The notes: a model not told the origin generated them from the sequence alone. Positions 50,650 through 59,457 are shown, counted from the stretch's first letter. The stretch: DNA of 64,000 bases from Novosphingobium sp. PP1Y (GCF_000253255.1 NC_015583.1:496001-560000); one strand, 5' to 3'. A program made the numbers and translations.

Positions 50650-50892
50650 ATGGCGCAATTTACGGTCGTTCTCCCGCAATATGGCATGGGAATGCAGGAC
50701 GGCGAAATCGTCAAATGGCTCAAGGGTCCCGGGGACAAGGTCGAAGAAGGGGAGAATCTCGTCGAAGTCGAAGCGGCCAAGACCACTGTGGAAGTGCCTT
50801 CGCCGGTTTCCGGAACCCTGCTGCAAATCGTCGCCCAGGAAGGCGAAACGGTCGATGTTCGCGCGCCGATTGCGGTGATCGAAACCGGCTGA
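50650..50892 (+). CDS. Free-standing lipoyl-domain protein
   Basis: An 80-residue protein that consists of a single lipoyl/biotinyl domain. The modification lysine is Lys44 in VEAAKTTVEVPSP; lipoyl domains of E2 usually have DK in a similar turn. There is no E3-binding region and no acyltransferase domain. In normal complexes this domain is the N-terminus of E2, so here it must act as a mobile carrier between E1 and an E2/E3 encoded elsewhere, or as the electron/acyl acceptor of a simplified system. AGGAGGAAGACGC precedes the ATG. Confidence 0.9.
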   Translation: MAQFTVVLPQYGMGMQDGEIVKWLKGPGDKVEEGENLVEVEAAKTTVEVPSPVSGTLLQIVAQEGETVDVRAPIAVIETG

Positions 50893-50959
50893 TCTCCCGC
50901 GCCTGCACAGAAGGTGCCGGCTTCGGATCGGTGACAGGACGATAAGGGTAGGGGAGAGC

Positions 50960-53323
50960 ATGAGTATGGCGCAAGTGAACGGGTCGCCGCGCTGGCCGCG
51001 ATGGTTGGTCGGCGGATTTCTGGCAATCGTGGGTCTGGTCCTGGCCGGCGGAGGCCTGCGCCTCGTCCTGTTGGGCGGTTCTTTCTACTATTTGCTTGCA
51101 GGGTTCGCCTGCCTCGCCTCGGCGGGCCTGATCTGGCGTTCAGATCGCCGGGGGCTTTGGGTCTATGCCGCGATGCTGCTGGCAACGTTGGGCTGGGCGC
51201 TGTGGGAAGTGGGCGGAGCTTTCTGGCAACTGCTGCCGCGCCTTGCCGGGCCCGCGCTGATCGCGCTGGTCCTTGCCCTGCCGCCCGTACGCCGGGCGCT
51301 GACCGATGCCGGGGACAAGGCCACGCGCTTTCTTCCCGGCGCAGCGGGTCTGCTGTGCGTTCTCGTGCTCGTTGTCGCTTACGCCAATGTTCCGGTCTAT
51401 CTGGTCGGGGCAGGCAGGATGGCACAGGCGATCCCGGTGCCGGCAGTGGACCCGGGTGCAACGCAATGGACGGCCTATGGCGGCAATGCCTCCGGTACGC
51501 GTCATTCGCTTGCCGGGCAGATCACGCCGGGCAACGCGGCAAAGCTGGAGAAGGCCTGGTCCTTCGAGACGGGCGATACGGTCGAGAAGCGGCCTGAAAT
51601 CAAGGTGCCGATTTCGTTCATGGCAACGCCGCTGATGGTCGAGGACCGGCTCTATTTCTGCTCGCCAACGGGCAAGGTCTTCGCGCTCGATGCCGATACC
51701 GGCAAGCAGCTGTGGATGCGCGATCCCCACGCGAAGCCCGGCAATGCCCAGATGTTCAATTGCCGGGGCGTTTCCTATCACAGCGACCCTGCCGCGAAGG
51801 GTGCATGCGCCAAGCGCGTGATCAGCGCGACTCTGGACGGTCGTTTGCTCGCCAGCGATGCCCTGACCGGCACGCCTTGCAGCGATTTCGGGAAGGACGG
51901 CAGCGTCGATCTCGATGCCGGCATGGGGCATATCGATCCACTCATGTCCTACACGACTTCGCCGCCAGCGATCGTGGGCGATACCGCGATCCTGGGGTCC
52001 TATGTGCGCGACAACTTCTCCAGGTTCGATCCATCGGGCGTGGTTCGCGCCTATGACGTAAAGACCGGCAAGCTGCTCTGGGCCTGGGACAGCGGCCGTC
52101 CCGACGATGCGCCAATGCCCGGCCCGGGTGAGGGCTGGACGCGCGGTTCGGCAAATGCCTGGAGCGTGTTCAGCGCCGACCCGAAGCTCGGCCTCGTCTA
52201 TCTGCCCACCGGCAATGCCACGCCCGATCATGTCGGCACCCACCGCACGCCGATGCTGGAGCGTTATGCGAGTTCGATCGTGGCGCTCGACGCGGCGACC
52301 GGCAAAGTGCGCTGGCATTTCCAGACCGTGCATCACGACTTGTGGGACTACGACATGCCCGCCCAGCCGGTGCTGTTCGATTTCCCGGTCGGCAATCGCA
52401 CGGTCCCGGCGCTTGCCGCACCGACCAAGCGCGGCGACATCTTCATCCTCGACCGCGCGACCGGCAAGCCGCTCGTCGGCGTAGAGGAGCGTGCCGTGCC
52501 CAAGGGTACCTTGCCGGGGGAGACGTATTCGCCGACCCAGCCTTTCGTGACCGGTTTTCCCTCCTTCGCGCCCGATCCGCTGACCGAGGCGGGAATGTGG
52601 GGGACCACACCGCTCGATCAGATGTGGTGCCGCATCCGTTTCCGATCGCTGGACTATTCCGGGGCCTTCACTCCGCCTTCCGAGCGGGGCGCGATCCAGT
52701 GGCCGGGGACATTCGGGATTCTCAACTGGGGCAGCGTCAGCATCGATCCGCAGCGGCACCTGATGATCGTCAATTCCTCGGCAGTGCCGCAGGAGGTACG
52801 GCTGTTCCGGCACGGTGCCGATACCGACAGGCCCGCTGATGCCAGGGATTCGCATGCGCCCGGCTACTTGCCGCAGGTCGGCACCAATTACGGCGTGAGC
52901 CTGCTGCCGATGCTCTCGCCGCTTGGCATTCCCTGCGAGGCGCCGCCCTGGGGTCATATAGCCGCGATCGACCTGAAGACCCGCAAGCTGGCCTGGAAGC
53001 GCACATTCGGTACGTCGCAGGATACCGCGCCACTGGGCATTCAGGTGCCGGGAGCCTTCAACCTGGGCGGTTCGGTAAATACCGCCAGCGGCGTGACCTT
53101 CATCGGCGCTTCCATGGACAACTACGTGCGCGCCTTCGAGACGGCGACGGGCCGCGAATTGTGGAAGGGCAGGCTTCCCGCAGGCGGCCAGGCGACGCCG
53201 ATCACTTACGTCTCGTCGAAGACCGGCAGGCAGTATGTGGTGATCGCATCGGGCGGGCATATGTACATGGGCACGACACCGGGCGACTATGTCGTTGCCT
53301 TCGCGCTGCCCGCCTTTCGGTGA
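50960..53323 (+). CDS. Membrane-bound PQQ dehydrogenase, glucose/quinate/shikimate family
   Basis: A 787-residue quinoprotein. The N-terminal 150 residues form about five membrane helices, as in glucose dehydrogenase (Gcd) and quinate dehydrogenase. The propeller begins near WTAYGGNASGTRHSLAGQI and contains FNCRGVSYH, TSPPAIVGDTAILGS, HHDLWDYDMPAQPVLFD and TGRQYVVIASGGH, all typical. The active site faces the periplasm and electrons go to ubiquinone. Last gene of the ABM-SDR-cupin-M24-E1-lipoyl operon; it may oxidise a cyclic alcohol before uptake. The start could also be at 50,966. Confidence 0.92.
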   Translation: MSMAQVNGSPRWPRWLVGGFLAIVGLVLAGGGLRLVLLGGSFYYLLAGFACLASAGLIWRSDRRGLWVYAAMLLATLGWALWEVGGAFWQLLPRLAGPALIALVLALPPVRRALTDAGDKATRFLPGAAGLLCVLVLVVAYANVPVYLVGAGRMAQAIPVPAVDPGATQWTAYGGNASGTRHSLAGQITPGNAAKLEKAWSFETGDTVEKRPEIKVPISFMATPLMVEDRLYFCSPTGKVFALDADTGKQLWMRDPHAKPGNAQMFNCRGVSYHSDPAAKGACAKRVISATLDGRLLASDALTGTPCSDFGKDGSVDLDAGMGHIDPLMSYTTSPPAIVGDTAILGSYVRDNFSRFDPSGVVRAYDVKTGKLLWAWDSGRPDDAPMPGPGEGWTRGSANAWSVFSADPKLGLVYLPTGNATPDHVGTHRTPMLERYASSIVALDAATGKVRWHFQTVHHDLWDYDMPAQPVLFDFPVGNRTVPALAAPTKRGDIFILDRATGKPLVGVEERAVPKGTLPGETYSPTQPFVTGFPSFAPDPLTEAGMWGTTPLDQMWCRIRFRSLDYSGAFTPPSERGAIQWPGTFGILNWGSVSIDPQRHLMIVNSSAVPQEVRLFRHGADTDRPADARDSHAPGYLPQVGTNYGVSLLPMLSPLGIPCEAPPWGHIAAIDLKTRKLAWKRTFGTSQDTAPLGIQVPGAFNLGGSVNTASGVTFIGASMDNYVRAFETATGRELWKGRLPAGGQATPITYVSSKTGRQYVVIASGGHMYMGTTPGDYVVAFALPAFR

Positions 53324-53351
53324 GTGCTGGCTGGACTGTAACGGAAGAGGC

Positions 53352-53384
53352 GGGGCAGCCGGATCGCTCCGGCTACCTTGCCCC
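53352..53384. terminator. Hairpin between convergent PQQ dehydrogenase and VOC genes
   Basis: AGCCGGA (53,357-53,363) pairs with TCCGGCT (53,368-53,374) around TCGC, extended by an outer GGGGC/GCCCC pairing. It lies between the two stops and probably ends both transcripts. Confidence 0.55.
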
Positions 53385-53401
53385 AGCCGCGCGTCCCGGC
53401 G

Positions 53402-53935
53402 TTACAGCGAGCGACGGCCTTCCTTGCCGTCCCAGTTGTCGACGGCTTCGCGGATCATGGCAAAGGTTTCGTGCATGGCCGGATAGGGTTCGATGATCTC
53501 GATGATCGGGCTGAGACCCTGGCGGGCGGTGTCGAGGTAGGCGAAGCGCGAGAGGGGCAGGCGCCCTTCCAGCAGGACGGGCACGCCCTGTGCACGCACA
53601 CGCGCCATGCATGCTTCGTAGTCGTCCACGAAAGTCCCGAAATGGTGGACGCCGCTTTGGCCCGATTCCAGGAATTCGCGATAGGTGGAAGGAGCGGTGC
53701 CCGGCTGGATCAGCTCGATCATCGTGTCCCCGCTGTAGCTCACGGCGATCGCGCCGAAAATGTCGGCGTCGAGTGGAACGGCCTCTTCGCGCACGGCCAG
53801 TTCCTCGAAAGGCAGAGGCAGCGGGAACTCGAAGAAAGGTCCGACCCCCATCGCGCCGGTCCAATGGTCGATCGCCGCGTCCACATCGGGCACGACATAG
53901 GCGATCTGGAATGTCTTTCCGTAAGTCAGGCTCAT
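53402..53935 (-). CDS. VOC/glyoxalase-superfamily protein
   Basis: A 177-residue glyoxalase_4-type protein. One VOC module begins QIAYVVPDVDAAIDHWTGAMGVGPFFEF, and the second half includes IELIQPGT and GVHHFGTFVDDYEACMARV. Metal-ligand candidates are His and Glu in VHHFG and IIEIIEP. Members include epimerases, dioxygenases and isomerases. GGGAGAGACGAAAG precedes the ATG. It is divergent from the tandem Rieske genes, and the shared promoter holds a copy of the operator motif. Confidence 0.8.
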   Translation of the reverse strand: MSLTYGKTFQIAYVVPDVDAAIDHWTGAMGVGPFFEFPLPLPFEELAVREEAVPLDADIFGAIAVSYSGDTMIELIQPGTAPSTYREFLESGQSGVHHFGTFVDDYEACMARVRAQGVPVLLEGRLPLSRFAYLDTARQGLSPIIEIIEPYPAMHETFAMIREAVDNWDGKEGRRSL

Positions 53936-53985
53936 CTTTCGTCTCTCCCGTGCCGCTGAATATCGAACAATTCGCAAAGCAGCTT

Positions 53986-54010
53986 GCAAAACAATCATGA
54001 CTGTTTTTTA
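53986..54010. promoter_or_regulatory. Shared catabolic operator motif, Rieske promoter copy
   Basis: A-tract, core CAATCATGACTG (53,992-54,003), then TTTTTT. The best palindrome of the set: AAAACA-RTCA-TGAY-TGTTTT. It lies between the VOC gene and the first Rieske gene. Confidence 0.65.
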
Positions 54011-54119
54011 ATGCAAGTCTACCCCCCGCGGAGTCGGACAGGCGAGAAGCCGGACCGGGGGAAGGATCAGGACGGCAAGTTGAGACGCCGTTACAAATCC
54101 CAAATGGAGAGGGATGACC

Positions 54120-55481
54120 ATGATGAAGCTCGATTTCGACGACTGGAATATCCACGTCGGCACACCTCATCCGTTCAACGAGCGTGCGCCGCAGATCGAC
54201 AACGGCACTAGCCGCCCCGCACCGGAACGGTATTTCGATCACGACTTCATGCGCGAGGAATGGAACAAGGTCTTCGCCAAGAGCTGGCTGCTGGCGGGTC
54301 CAGCCTCCGACATCCCCGAGGAGGGCGACTTCTTCAAGTTCGACATCGGCCCCGAAAGTTTCATTATCGTGCGGGGTGACGACGGCGAGATTCACGCGCA
54401 CTACAACGTTTGCCCGCACCGTGGCAGCCAGCTCGTCACGACCGACTTCGGATCGCTCGAGCGTTTCACCTGTCCGTTCCATAGCTGGAAGTTCGACCTC
54501 GAGGGCAAGAACGTTGCCGTCACGGACGAAGAGACTTTCCGCCCTGAAGTGCTGTGCCACGACCGCAATCTGACTTCGGTGCGCTGTGAAGTCGCGGTCG
54601 GTCTCGTGTTCATCTCGATGGATCCGCAGATCGAGCCCCTGAAAACGTGGCTCGCCCCGATCCTGCCGCAGCTCGAGCTTTATGACATCGACCAGATGTA
54701 CGTCGTCCAGCACCGCCGGTCCGATTGGGGCGCGAACTGGAAAGGCGGTGTCGATGCCTTCGCGGAAATCTACCATCTTCACGCGGTTCATCCCCAAACC
54801 CAGTGCCTGATGGACGACCGCACCCAGATCGACCTGTGGCCGGGCGGCCTGTCCCGCCAGTTTGTTCCTTTCGCCCAGCCTGCCGCACGCTATCCTGATC
54901 AGGAGACGGTCAATCCGGGCATCCAGCTCATGCTCCGCGATGCCGGCATCGACCCGGAAAATTACCAGGGTACGGCGGCGCAGACCCGCGAGGCCGTCCA
55001 GCAGGCCAAGCGCAAACGCTCGGAGGAACTGGGCCTGGGATACGAGCGGTTCAGCGACAGCCAGCTCAGCGATTCGGTGGTCTATTCGCTCTTTCCGAAC
55101 GCGCAGATCGGGTGCCATCCCGAAGCGATCTTCCTTCATCGCTTCGTCCCGCATGAGAGCGACCCCAACCAGTTCACCTACGACACCTGCATCCTTTATC
55201 GGCACGTCGATGCGCCGGGGTACAGTGCTCCTGCCTGGATGGGGCTCGGGGAAGATGTCGATCTATCGGGAGCCACGCGCCCGGAGATCGTGCATACCGG
55301 GCTTGGCGAACCGCCCGGGCTCGGCGAAGTGCTGGATCAGGACTCCGATCTCCTGCCGATCGTCCAGAAAGGTGCGCGTTCGCGCGGTTTCCGCGGTCCT
55401 TTGTGGAGCGAGCAGGAAGGCCGTCTGCGCCACTTCCACGCTGAGCTGGATCGCCGGATGAAAGGGGAGAAGAGCGCGTGA
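54120..55481 (+). CDS. Rieske non-heme iron oxygenase alpha subunit
   Basis: A 453-residue ring-hydroxylating oxygenase. The Rieske [2Fe-2S] site is CPH (Cys98, His100) and CPFH (Cys118, His121). The catalytic mononuclear iron site is in NWKGGVDAFAEIYHLHAVHP, with a further Asp in GEVLDQDSDLLP. It would hydroxylate an aromatic or alicyclic ring using electrons from a ferredoxin and reductase. No beta subunit or electron-transfer gene lies nearby, which suggests a homo-oligomeric type. The start at 54,120 has GGAGAGGG at good spacing; 54,114 is too close. Its stop overlaps the next, paralogous gene by 4 bp. Confidence 0.93.
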   Translation: MMKLDFDDWNIHVGTPHPFNERAPQIDNGTSRPAPERYFDHDFMREEWNKVFAKSWLLAGPASDIPEEGDFFKFDIGPESFIIVRGDDGEIHAHYNVCPHRGSQLVTTDFGSLERFTCPFHSWKFDLEGKNVAVTDEETFRPEVLCHDRNLTSVRCEVAVGLVFISMDPQIEPLKTWLAPILPQLELYDIDQMYVVQHRRSDWGANWKGGVDAFAEIYHLHAVHPQTQCLMDDRTQIDLWPGGLSRQFVPFAQPAARYPDQETVNPGIQLMLRDAGIDPENYQGTAAQTREAVQQAKRKRSEELGLGYERFSDSQLSDSVVYSLFPNAQIGCHPEAIFLHRFVPHESDPNQFTYDTCILYRHVDAPGYSAPAWMGLGEDVDLSGATRPEIVHTGLGEPPGLGEVLDQDSDLLPIVQKGARSRGFRGPLWSEQEGRLRHFHAELDRRMKGEKSA

Positions 55482-56824
55482 ACTATGACCCCAGAAGCTG
55501 GGCAGTTCACAAGGGCTCGCAGCATCCCTTCGACAAGCCCGCCCCTGCGATAGATAACGGGACGGAGCGGCTGGACCCGACCCGCTACACCTCGCCCGAG
55601 TTTTTCGCGCGGGAATGGGAAAAGGTATTTACCAGGACATGGCTGCTCGCCGCACCGGCAAGCGACCTGCCCGAGGCGGGCGACTGGGTGAAGTTCGACA
55701 TCGGTCCCGAGAGCTTCATCGTGGTGCGGCAGAATGACGGGTCGGTCGCTGCCCACTACAATGTCTGTCCTCATCGCGGCAGTCAGTTGGTGACGGGCGA
55801 GATGGGCAGTCAGGACAGTTTCACCTGCCCGTTTCATTCCTGGCGTTTCGGCCTGGACGGCAAGAACGAGAAGGTCACCGACAAGGAAACCTTTCGGCCG
55901 GAAGTCCTGTGCCATGGCACCGACCTTACAACGGTGCGCGCCGAGGAGGCGGTCGGTCTGGTGTTCATCTCGATGTCGGACGATGTGCCGCCGCTGAAGG
56001 AGTATCTGGGACCCCTGCTGCCCATGCTCGAGACCTATCGGATCGACCTGATGCATGTCGTCCAGCATCGCCGGTCGGATTGGGCAGCGAACTGGAAGGG
56101 CGGGATCGATGCTTTCTACGAGAGCTATCACCTCCACGCGATCCACCCGCAGACGATGGGCGTGATCGACGATCGCACCCACATCGATCTGTTCCCCGGC
56201 GGGCTGAGCCGCCAGTTCGTACCGATGGCGCAGCCCAACTCGCACTTTCCCGATCAGGAGGGAATCAATCCGGGCATCGCCATGCTGCTGGCCGACGCCG
56301 GGATCGATCCGCAGAGCTTCTCGGGCACGGCGATGGAAAGCCGCGCGGCCGTTGCCATTGCCAAGCGTGAGCGCGCGGCGAAGATCGGGCTCGACTACTC
56401 GCACTTTTCCGATGCGCAGCTGACCGACAGCACCATTTTCGGGATCTTTCCGAACATGCAGATCGGTTGCCATCCCGAAGCGGTCTTTCTCCATCGCTTC
56501 AAGCCGCATGAAAGCGATCCGGAGCAGTTCACTTACGACACCACGATCATGTACCGCCACGTCGATGCGCCCGGTTACGGGGCTCCCGGCTGGATGGGGC
56601 TTGGCAAGGAGGTCGATGTGACCGGAGCGACAAGGCCCGAAGTCGTCCATACCTCCCTGGGTGAGCCGCCGGGAATGGGCGAAGTGCTGGACCAGGACTC
56701 GGACCTCTTGCCGATCGTCCAGAAGGGCGCGCGTTCGCGCGGATTTCGCGGCCCGCTCTGGTGCGAGCAGGAAGCGCGCCTGCGCCACTTCCACAAGGAA
56801 CTGGATCGCTGGATGGAAAACTAG
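55478..56824 (+). CDS. Rieske non-heme iron oxygenase alpha subunit (tandem paralogue)
   Basis: A 448-residue paralogue of the preceding gene. The Rieske motif CPHRGSQLV...CPFHSW and the iron site NWKGGIDAFYESYHLHAIHP are intact. Long stretches are nearly the same, for example the C-terminal GEVLDQDSDLLPIVQKGARS. The GTG start overlaps the upstream stop, so both proteins are made from one message and might form a mixed alpha oligomer. Duplication followed by divergence is clear from the sequence. Function presumably related but with a different substrate or position. Confidence 0.93.
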   Translation: MNYDPRSWAVHKGSQHPFDKPAPAIDNGTERLDPTRYTSPEFFAREWEKVFTRTWLLAAPASDLPEAGDWVKFDIGPESFIVVRQNDGSVAAHYNVCPHRGSQLVTGEMGSQDSFTCPFHSWRFGLDGKNEKVTDKETFRPEVLCHGTDLTTVRAEEAVGLVFISMSDDVPPLKEYLGPLLPMLETYRIDLMHVVQHRRSDWAANWKGGIDAFYESYHLHAIHPQTMGVIDDRTHIDLFPGGLSRQFVPMAQPNSHFPDQEGINPGIAMLLADAGIDPQSFSGTAMESRAAVAIAKRERAAKIGLDYSHFSDAQLTDSTIFGIFPNMQIGCHPEAVFLHRFKPHESDPEQFTYDTTIMYRHVDAPGYGAPGWMGLGKEVDVTGATRPEVVHTSLGEPPGMGEVLDQDSDLLPIVQKGARSRGFRGPLWCEQEARLRHFHKELDRWMEN

Positions 56825-56918
56825 AAGCGCGGCCCTGGAGGCCAGCCTCGCGCTTTTGCCCTCGCCGCTGCGAACCGCCTCAAGGCAGGTCGCAGCGGCG
56901 AATTTTCTTGGGCCCAGA

Positions 56919-57671
56919 TCAGAACGGGCGGATTGTCACGCCATTGTCGATGACCATTTCCGCGCCGTTGATGAAGCGCGATTCATCGGAGGCCAGGAAC
57001 AGCACGAGGGCGGCGACGTCCTTGGGGTGGCCCGGCGTTCCCGGGGGCAGGACGCCCTCGGCCACTTCCTGAGGCGCGCGGCCTTCGGCGGTCTGCACCA
57101 TCGGCGTCTCGATCGCGCCGGGGTGGACCGAATTGCAGCGGATCTTGTAACCCTTTTCCTGGCACATGACGGCGACCGACTTGGTCATCGCCCGCACCGC
57201 GCCCTTGGCGGCGGAATAAGCGAAGAAGATCGGATAGCCGAGCAGGGCCCCGGTCGAACTCATGTTGATGATCGAACCGCCGTCATTGCGGTTCATTAGC
57301 GGGATCGCATGCTTGCAGCCCAGGAAGACGCCGTCCGACATGATCGCGTTGACCCAGCGGTACTGCTCCAGCGTCGTGTCCTCGACATCGGCATTGAGCA
57401 CGACGCCCGCGTTGTTGACGAGCACGTCGAGCCGGCCAAAGCGCGCCTCGATTTCCTGCATGACCGCGATCCATTGAGCCTCGTCGGAAACGTCGAGCGC
57501 CATGGCGAGTGCGCCGTTCCCGATCCGGTCGGCTACGGCCAGCGCGGGCTCGAGTTTGACGTCAGTCACCACCACGGTCGCGCCCTCGCGCGCCAGGGCT
57601 TCGCAATCCGCAGCGCCCAGACCCGACCCGCCGCCGGTAACCAGCGCGACTTTGCCTTCTACCCGGCCCAT
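56919..57671 (-). CDS. Short-chain dehydrogenase/reductase
   Basis: A 250-residue SDR. TGGGSGLGAADC is the cofactor loop, VVTDVK suggests NAD(H), NNAG is conserved, and the catalytic residues are Ser in NMSSTG and Tyr/Lys in YSAAK. The C-terminal DESRFINGAEMVIDNG is typical. The gene is 51 bp downstream of a second SDR gene read in the same direction, and the pair is convergent with the Rieske genes. A cis-diol or secondary alcohol dehydrogenase following Rieske hydroxylation is plausible. Confidence 0.9.
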   Translation of the reverse strand: MGRVEGKVALVTGGGSGLGAADCEALAREGATVVVTDVKLEPALAVADRIGNGALAMALDVSDEAQWIAVMQEIEARFGRLDVLVNNAGVVLNADVEDTTLEQYRWVNAIMSDGVFLGCKHAIPLMNRNDGGSIINMSSTGALLGYPIFFAYSAAKGAVRAMTKSVAVMCQEKGYKIRCNSVHPGAIETPMVQTAEGRAPQEVAEGVLPPGTPGHPKDVAALVLFLASDESRFINGAEMVIDNGVTIRPF

Positions 57672-57722
57672 CCTCTTCTCCCGATTAGTTTAAGCTTGTT
57701 TTGGTGCAGATTGAGCGCCGCT

Positions 57723-58643
57723 TCAGGCTGCGCCGTCTTCGCTGAAATAGTCCGGCATCCCGGCTGGCCAGATGACCCCCCACTGCGCCTGTCCACCGTC
57801 AATGATCAACAGGTCGCCATTGATGAAGCGGGCTGCAGGCGAAGCAAGATAGGCGATCGCCTCGGCCACGTCCCAGGCATTGCCGCGCATCTTCATGGGG
57901 TTGGCCTTGTGGAAGCGGGCAAGCGCCTCTTCGGGATACATGCGGAAGCCCTCGGTTTCGATCACGCCGGGACCGATACAGTTCACGCGAATGTTCCAGC
58001 GCGACCATTCGGTGGCCAGCGTCTTGGACAGGTAGATCACGCCGGCCCGCGCGGCGCAGGTATGCGCAGCCTGCGGCATGCCGCGCTCGACGTTGGCGAC
58101 GATATTGATAATGTTTCCGGGCTTGCCGATTTCGCGCCAGCGCTTGGCGGCTTCCTGCATCATCCACCAGGTCCCGTTGAGGTTGGTATCGATGACGGCA
58201 AGCCAGCCCTTGCGGGAAAAGTCGATGGCATCCTGCGGGAATTGCCCGCCGGCGTTGTTGACGATGGTGTCGATGCCGCCGAAGTGGCTGTGCACCTTGT
58301 CGATCAGCGCCTCGACCGCTTCCGGATCGCGAATGTTGGTAGGCACGGCGAGGACTTCGCTGCCGGTTTCTTCGCGTACCAGCTTGACCGTGGTTTCGAG
58401 TTTTTCCGGGTCACGCCCGCAGATCGCGACCTGAGCGCCAAGCCTTGCAGCGAGGTAGGCCGCGGCCTTGCCCATTCCACTTCCGGCGCCTGTGATCAGC
58501 ACGGTCTGTCCGGCGAGCAGGTCATCGCGGTAGATCGTCGTTTGCGTGCGCAGCGAATCGTCGTCCAGTCCCCGGCGCGGCCGGTCGGGACCGTCGTCTT
58601 CGGGCCGGAAGATCTTGGGTTCGAAGGTCTTTGGGGCGCTCAA
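57723..58643 (-). CDS. SDR-family enoyl/dienoyl-CoA reductase-like protein
   Basis: A 306-residue SDR with an N-terminal extension of about 40 residues. TGAGSGMGKAA is the cofactor loop; NNAGGQFP and GTWWMM follow. In place of the classical YxxxK the protein reads HTCAARAGV, so the Tyr is absent. This pattern is known for 2,4-dienoyl-CoA and trans-2-enoyl-CoA reductases (usually AAKAGV), so an enoyl-CoA reductase role fits better than an alcohol dehydrogenase. Its upstream region carries a copy of the operator motif. Confidence 0.82.
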   Translation of the reverse strand: MSAPKTFEPKIFRPEDDGPDRPRRGLDDDSLRTQTTIYRDDLLAGQTVLITGAGSGMGKAAAYLAARLGAQVAICGRDPEKLETTVKLVREETGSEVLAVPTNIRDPEAVEALIDKVHSHFGGIDTIVNNAGGQFPQDAIDFSRKGWLAVIDTNLNGTWWMMQEAAKRWREIGKPGNIINIVANVERGMPQAAHTCAARAGVIYLSKTLATEWSRWNIRVNCIGPGVIETEGFRMYPEEALARFHKANPMKMRGNAWDVAEAIAYLASPAARFINGDLLIIDGGQAQWGVIWPAGMPDYFSEDGAA

Positions 58644-58728
58644 TTCGTTTGTCCTTGCTAATCAACGGCAAGGGCCGGACTGCGCCGTTTGTTCCCTCTG
58701 CCGGAAAGCAACGTAACGCCAGAGCATC

Positions 58729-58752
58729 AAAAAGACAAACAAGATTGTTTTT
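58729..58752. promoter_or_regulatory. Shared catabolic operator motif, SDR promoter copy
   Basis: AAAAAGA, core CAAACAAGATTG (58,736-58,747), then TTTTTAA, 92 bp upstream of the SDR start and just past the TetR stop. Confidence 0.58.
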
Positions 58753-58800
58753 AAGGCTGTCGGGCGGCTCTCGCGGCGCCTGGGCCTGCGGTGTTTGCGA

Positions 58801-59457
58801 TCAGGATTGCTCTCGCGGCATGAGCTCGCGAATCTGGTTTTCGAGGTGTTGCAGCATAGCGGGAACCTTCTCGGAAGACATCGCGCCCGTCTGGACCGCG
58901 ATCGACATGCCCTCGAGTATCGTCTGCGAAAGGTTCATGGCCAAGTCGAACTTTTCGGGAGAACTGCGCCATTCGGGGAACAGGGCCTGTGCCTGATCGT
59001 TAAAGCGCGCGCGAAACTCCTCCTGCAGCGGTACCAGGATGTCGGACAGTTCCTTGTCGGTGCGCGCGGCGACGGCCAGCTCGTGGAAGGCGATGAACCC
59101 GGGCTTCTGAACCTGCGCCCAATAGGTCTCGGTCAGATTGTCGACATCGTGTTCGGGCTTTTCCGCGGCGCGACGAAAGGCGCGCAGGCGCCGCTCGTGC
59201 AATTCGATGATCGTGGCCTTGATCAGGGCCGCGCCGTTCTCGAAGTGGTGCATCATCGCACCGCGCGAAAGTCCCGCCTCCTGCGCGACGCGCGGCGTCG
59301 TTGTGTTCGCGTAGCCGTACTTGACCAGGCAGCGGATCGTGGCCTCGATCAAGCGGCTGCGCGTCTGCGCAGCCTTGGCGGCCTGCAGCGTGCCGCCGGT
59401 GCTGCGGCTCGGGGCCGCCTTGGCGGTGCGGGTCGATTTGGTGCGCGATAGGGCCAT
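58801..59457 (-). CDS. TetR-family transcriptional regulator
   Basis: A 218-residue TetR protein. A basic N-terminal arm (about 1-30, rich in Ser/Lys/Arg) precedes the HTH (TTPRVAQEAGLSRGAMMHHFENGAALI) and a helical ligand domain. Operator-motif copies lie on both sides (58,736 and 59,623), which makes it the best candidate regulator of the dispersed motif. It is divergent from the acyl-CoA ligase gene. Confidence 0.88.
   Translation of the reverse strand: MALSRTKSTRTAKAAPSRSTGGTLQAAKAAQTRSRLIEATIRCLVKYGYANTTTPRVAQEAGLSRGAMMHHFENGAALIKATIIELHERRLRAFRRAAEKPEHDVDNLTETYWAQVQKPGFIAFHELAVAARTDKELSDILVPLQEEFRARFNDQAQALFPEWRSSPEKFDLAMNLSQTILEGMSIAVQTGAMSSEKVPAMLQHLENQIRELMPREQS

Noticed and set aside
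51140..53260. A 706-codon open frame antisense to the membrane PQQ dehydrogenase
   Set aside because: Same reasoning: no family features, and the opposite strand encodes a full quinoprotein.
57683..57705. Possible eighth copy of the shared operator upstream of the SDR at 56,919
   Set aside because: The reverse complement CAAGCTTAAACT matches only about seven of twelve core positions and lacks the flanking pattern on one side.
57309..58661. A 450-codon open frame on the plus strand across two SDR genes
   Set aside because: It spans both minus-strand SDR genes and their gap; no family signature.
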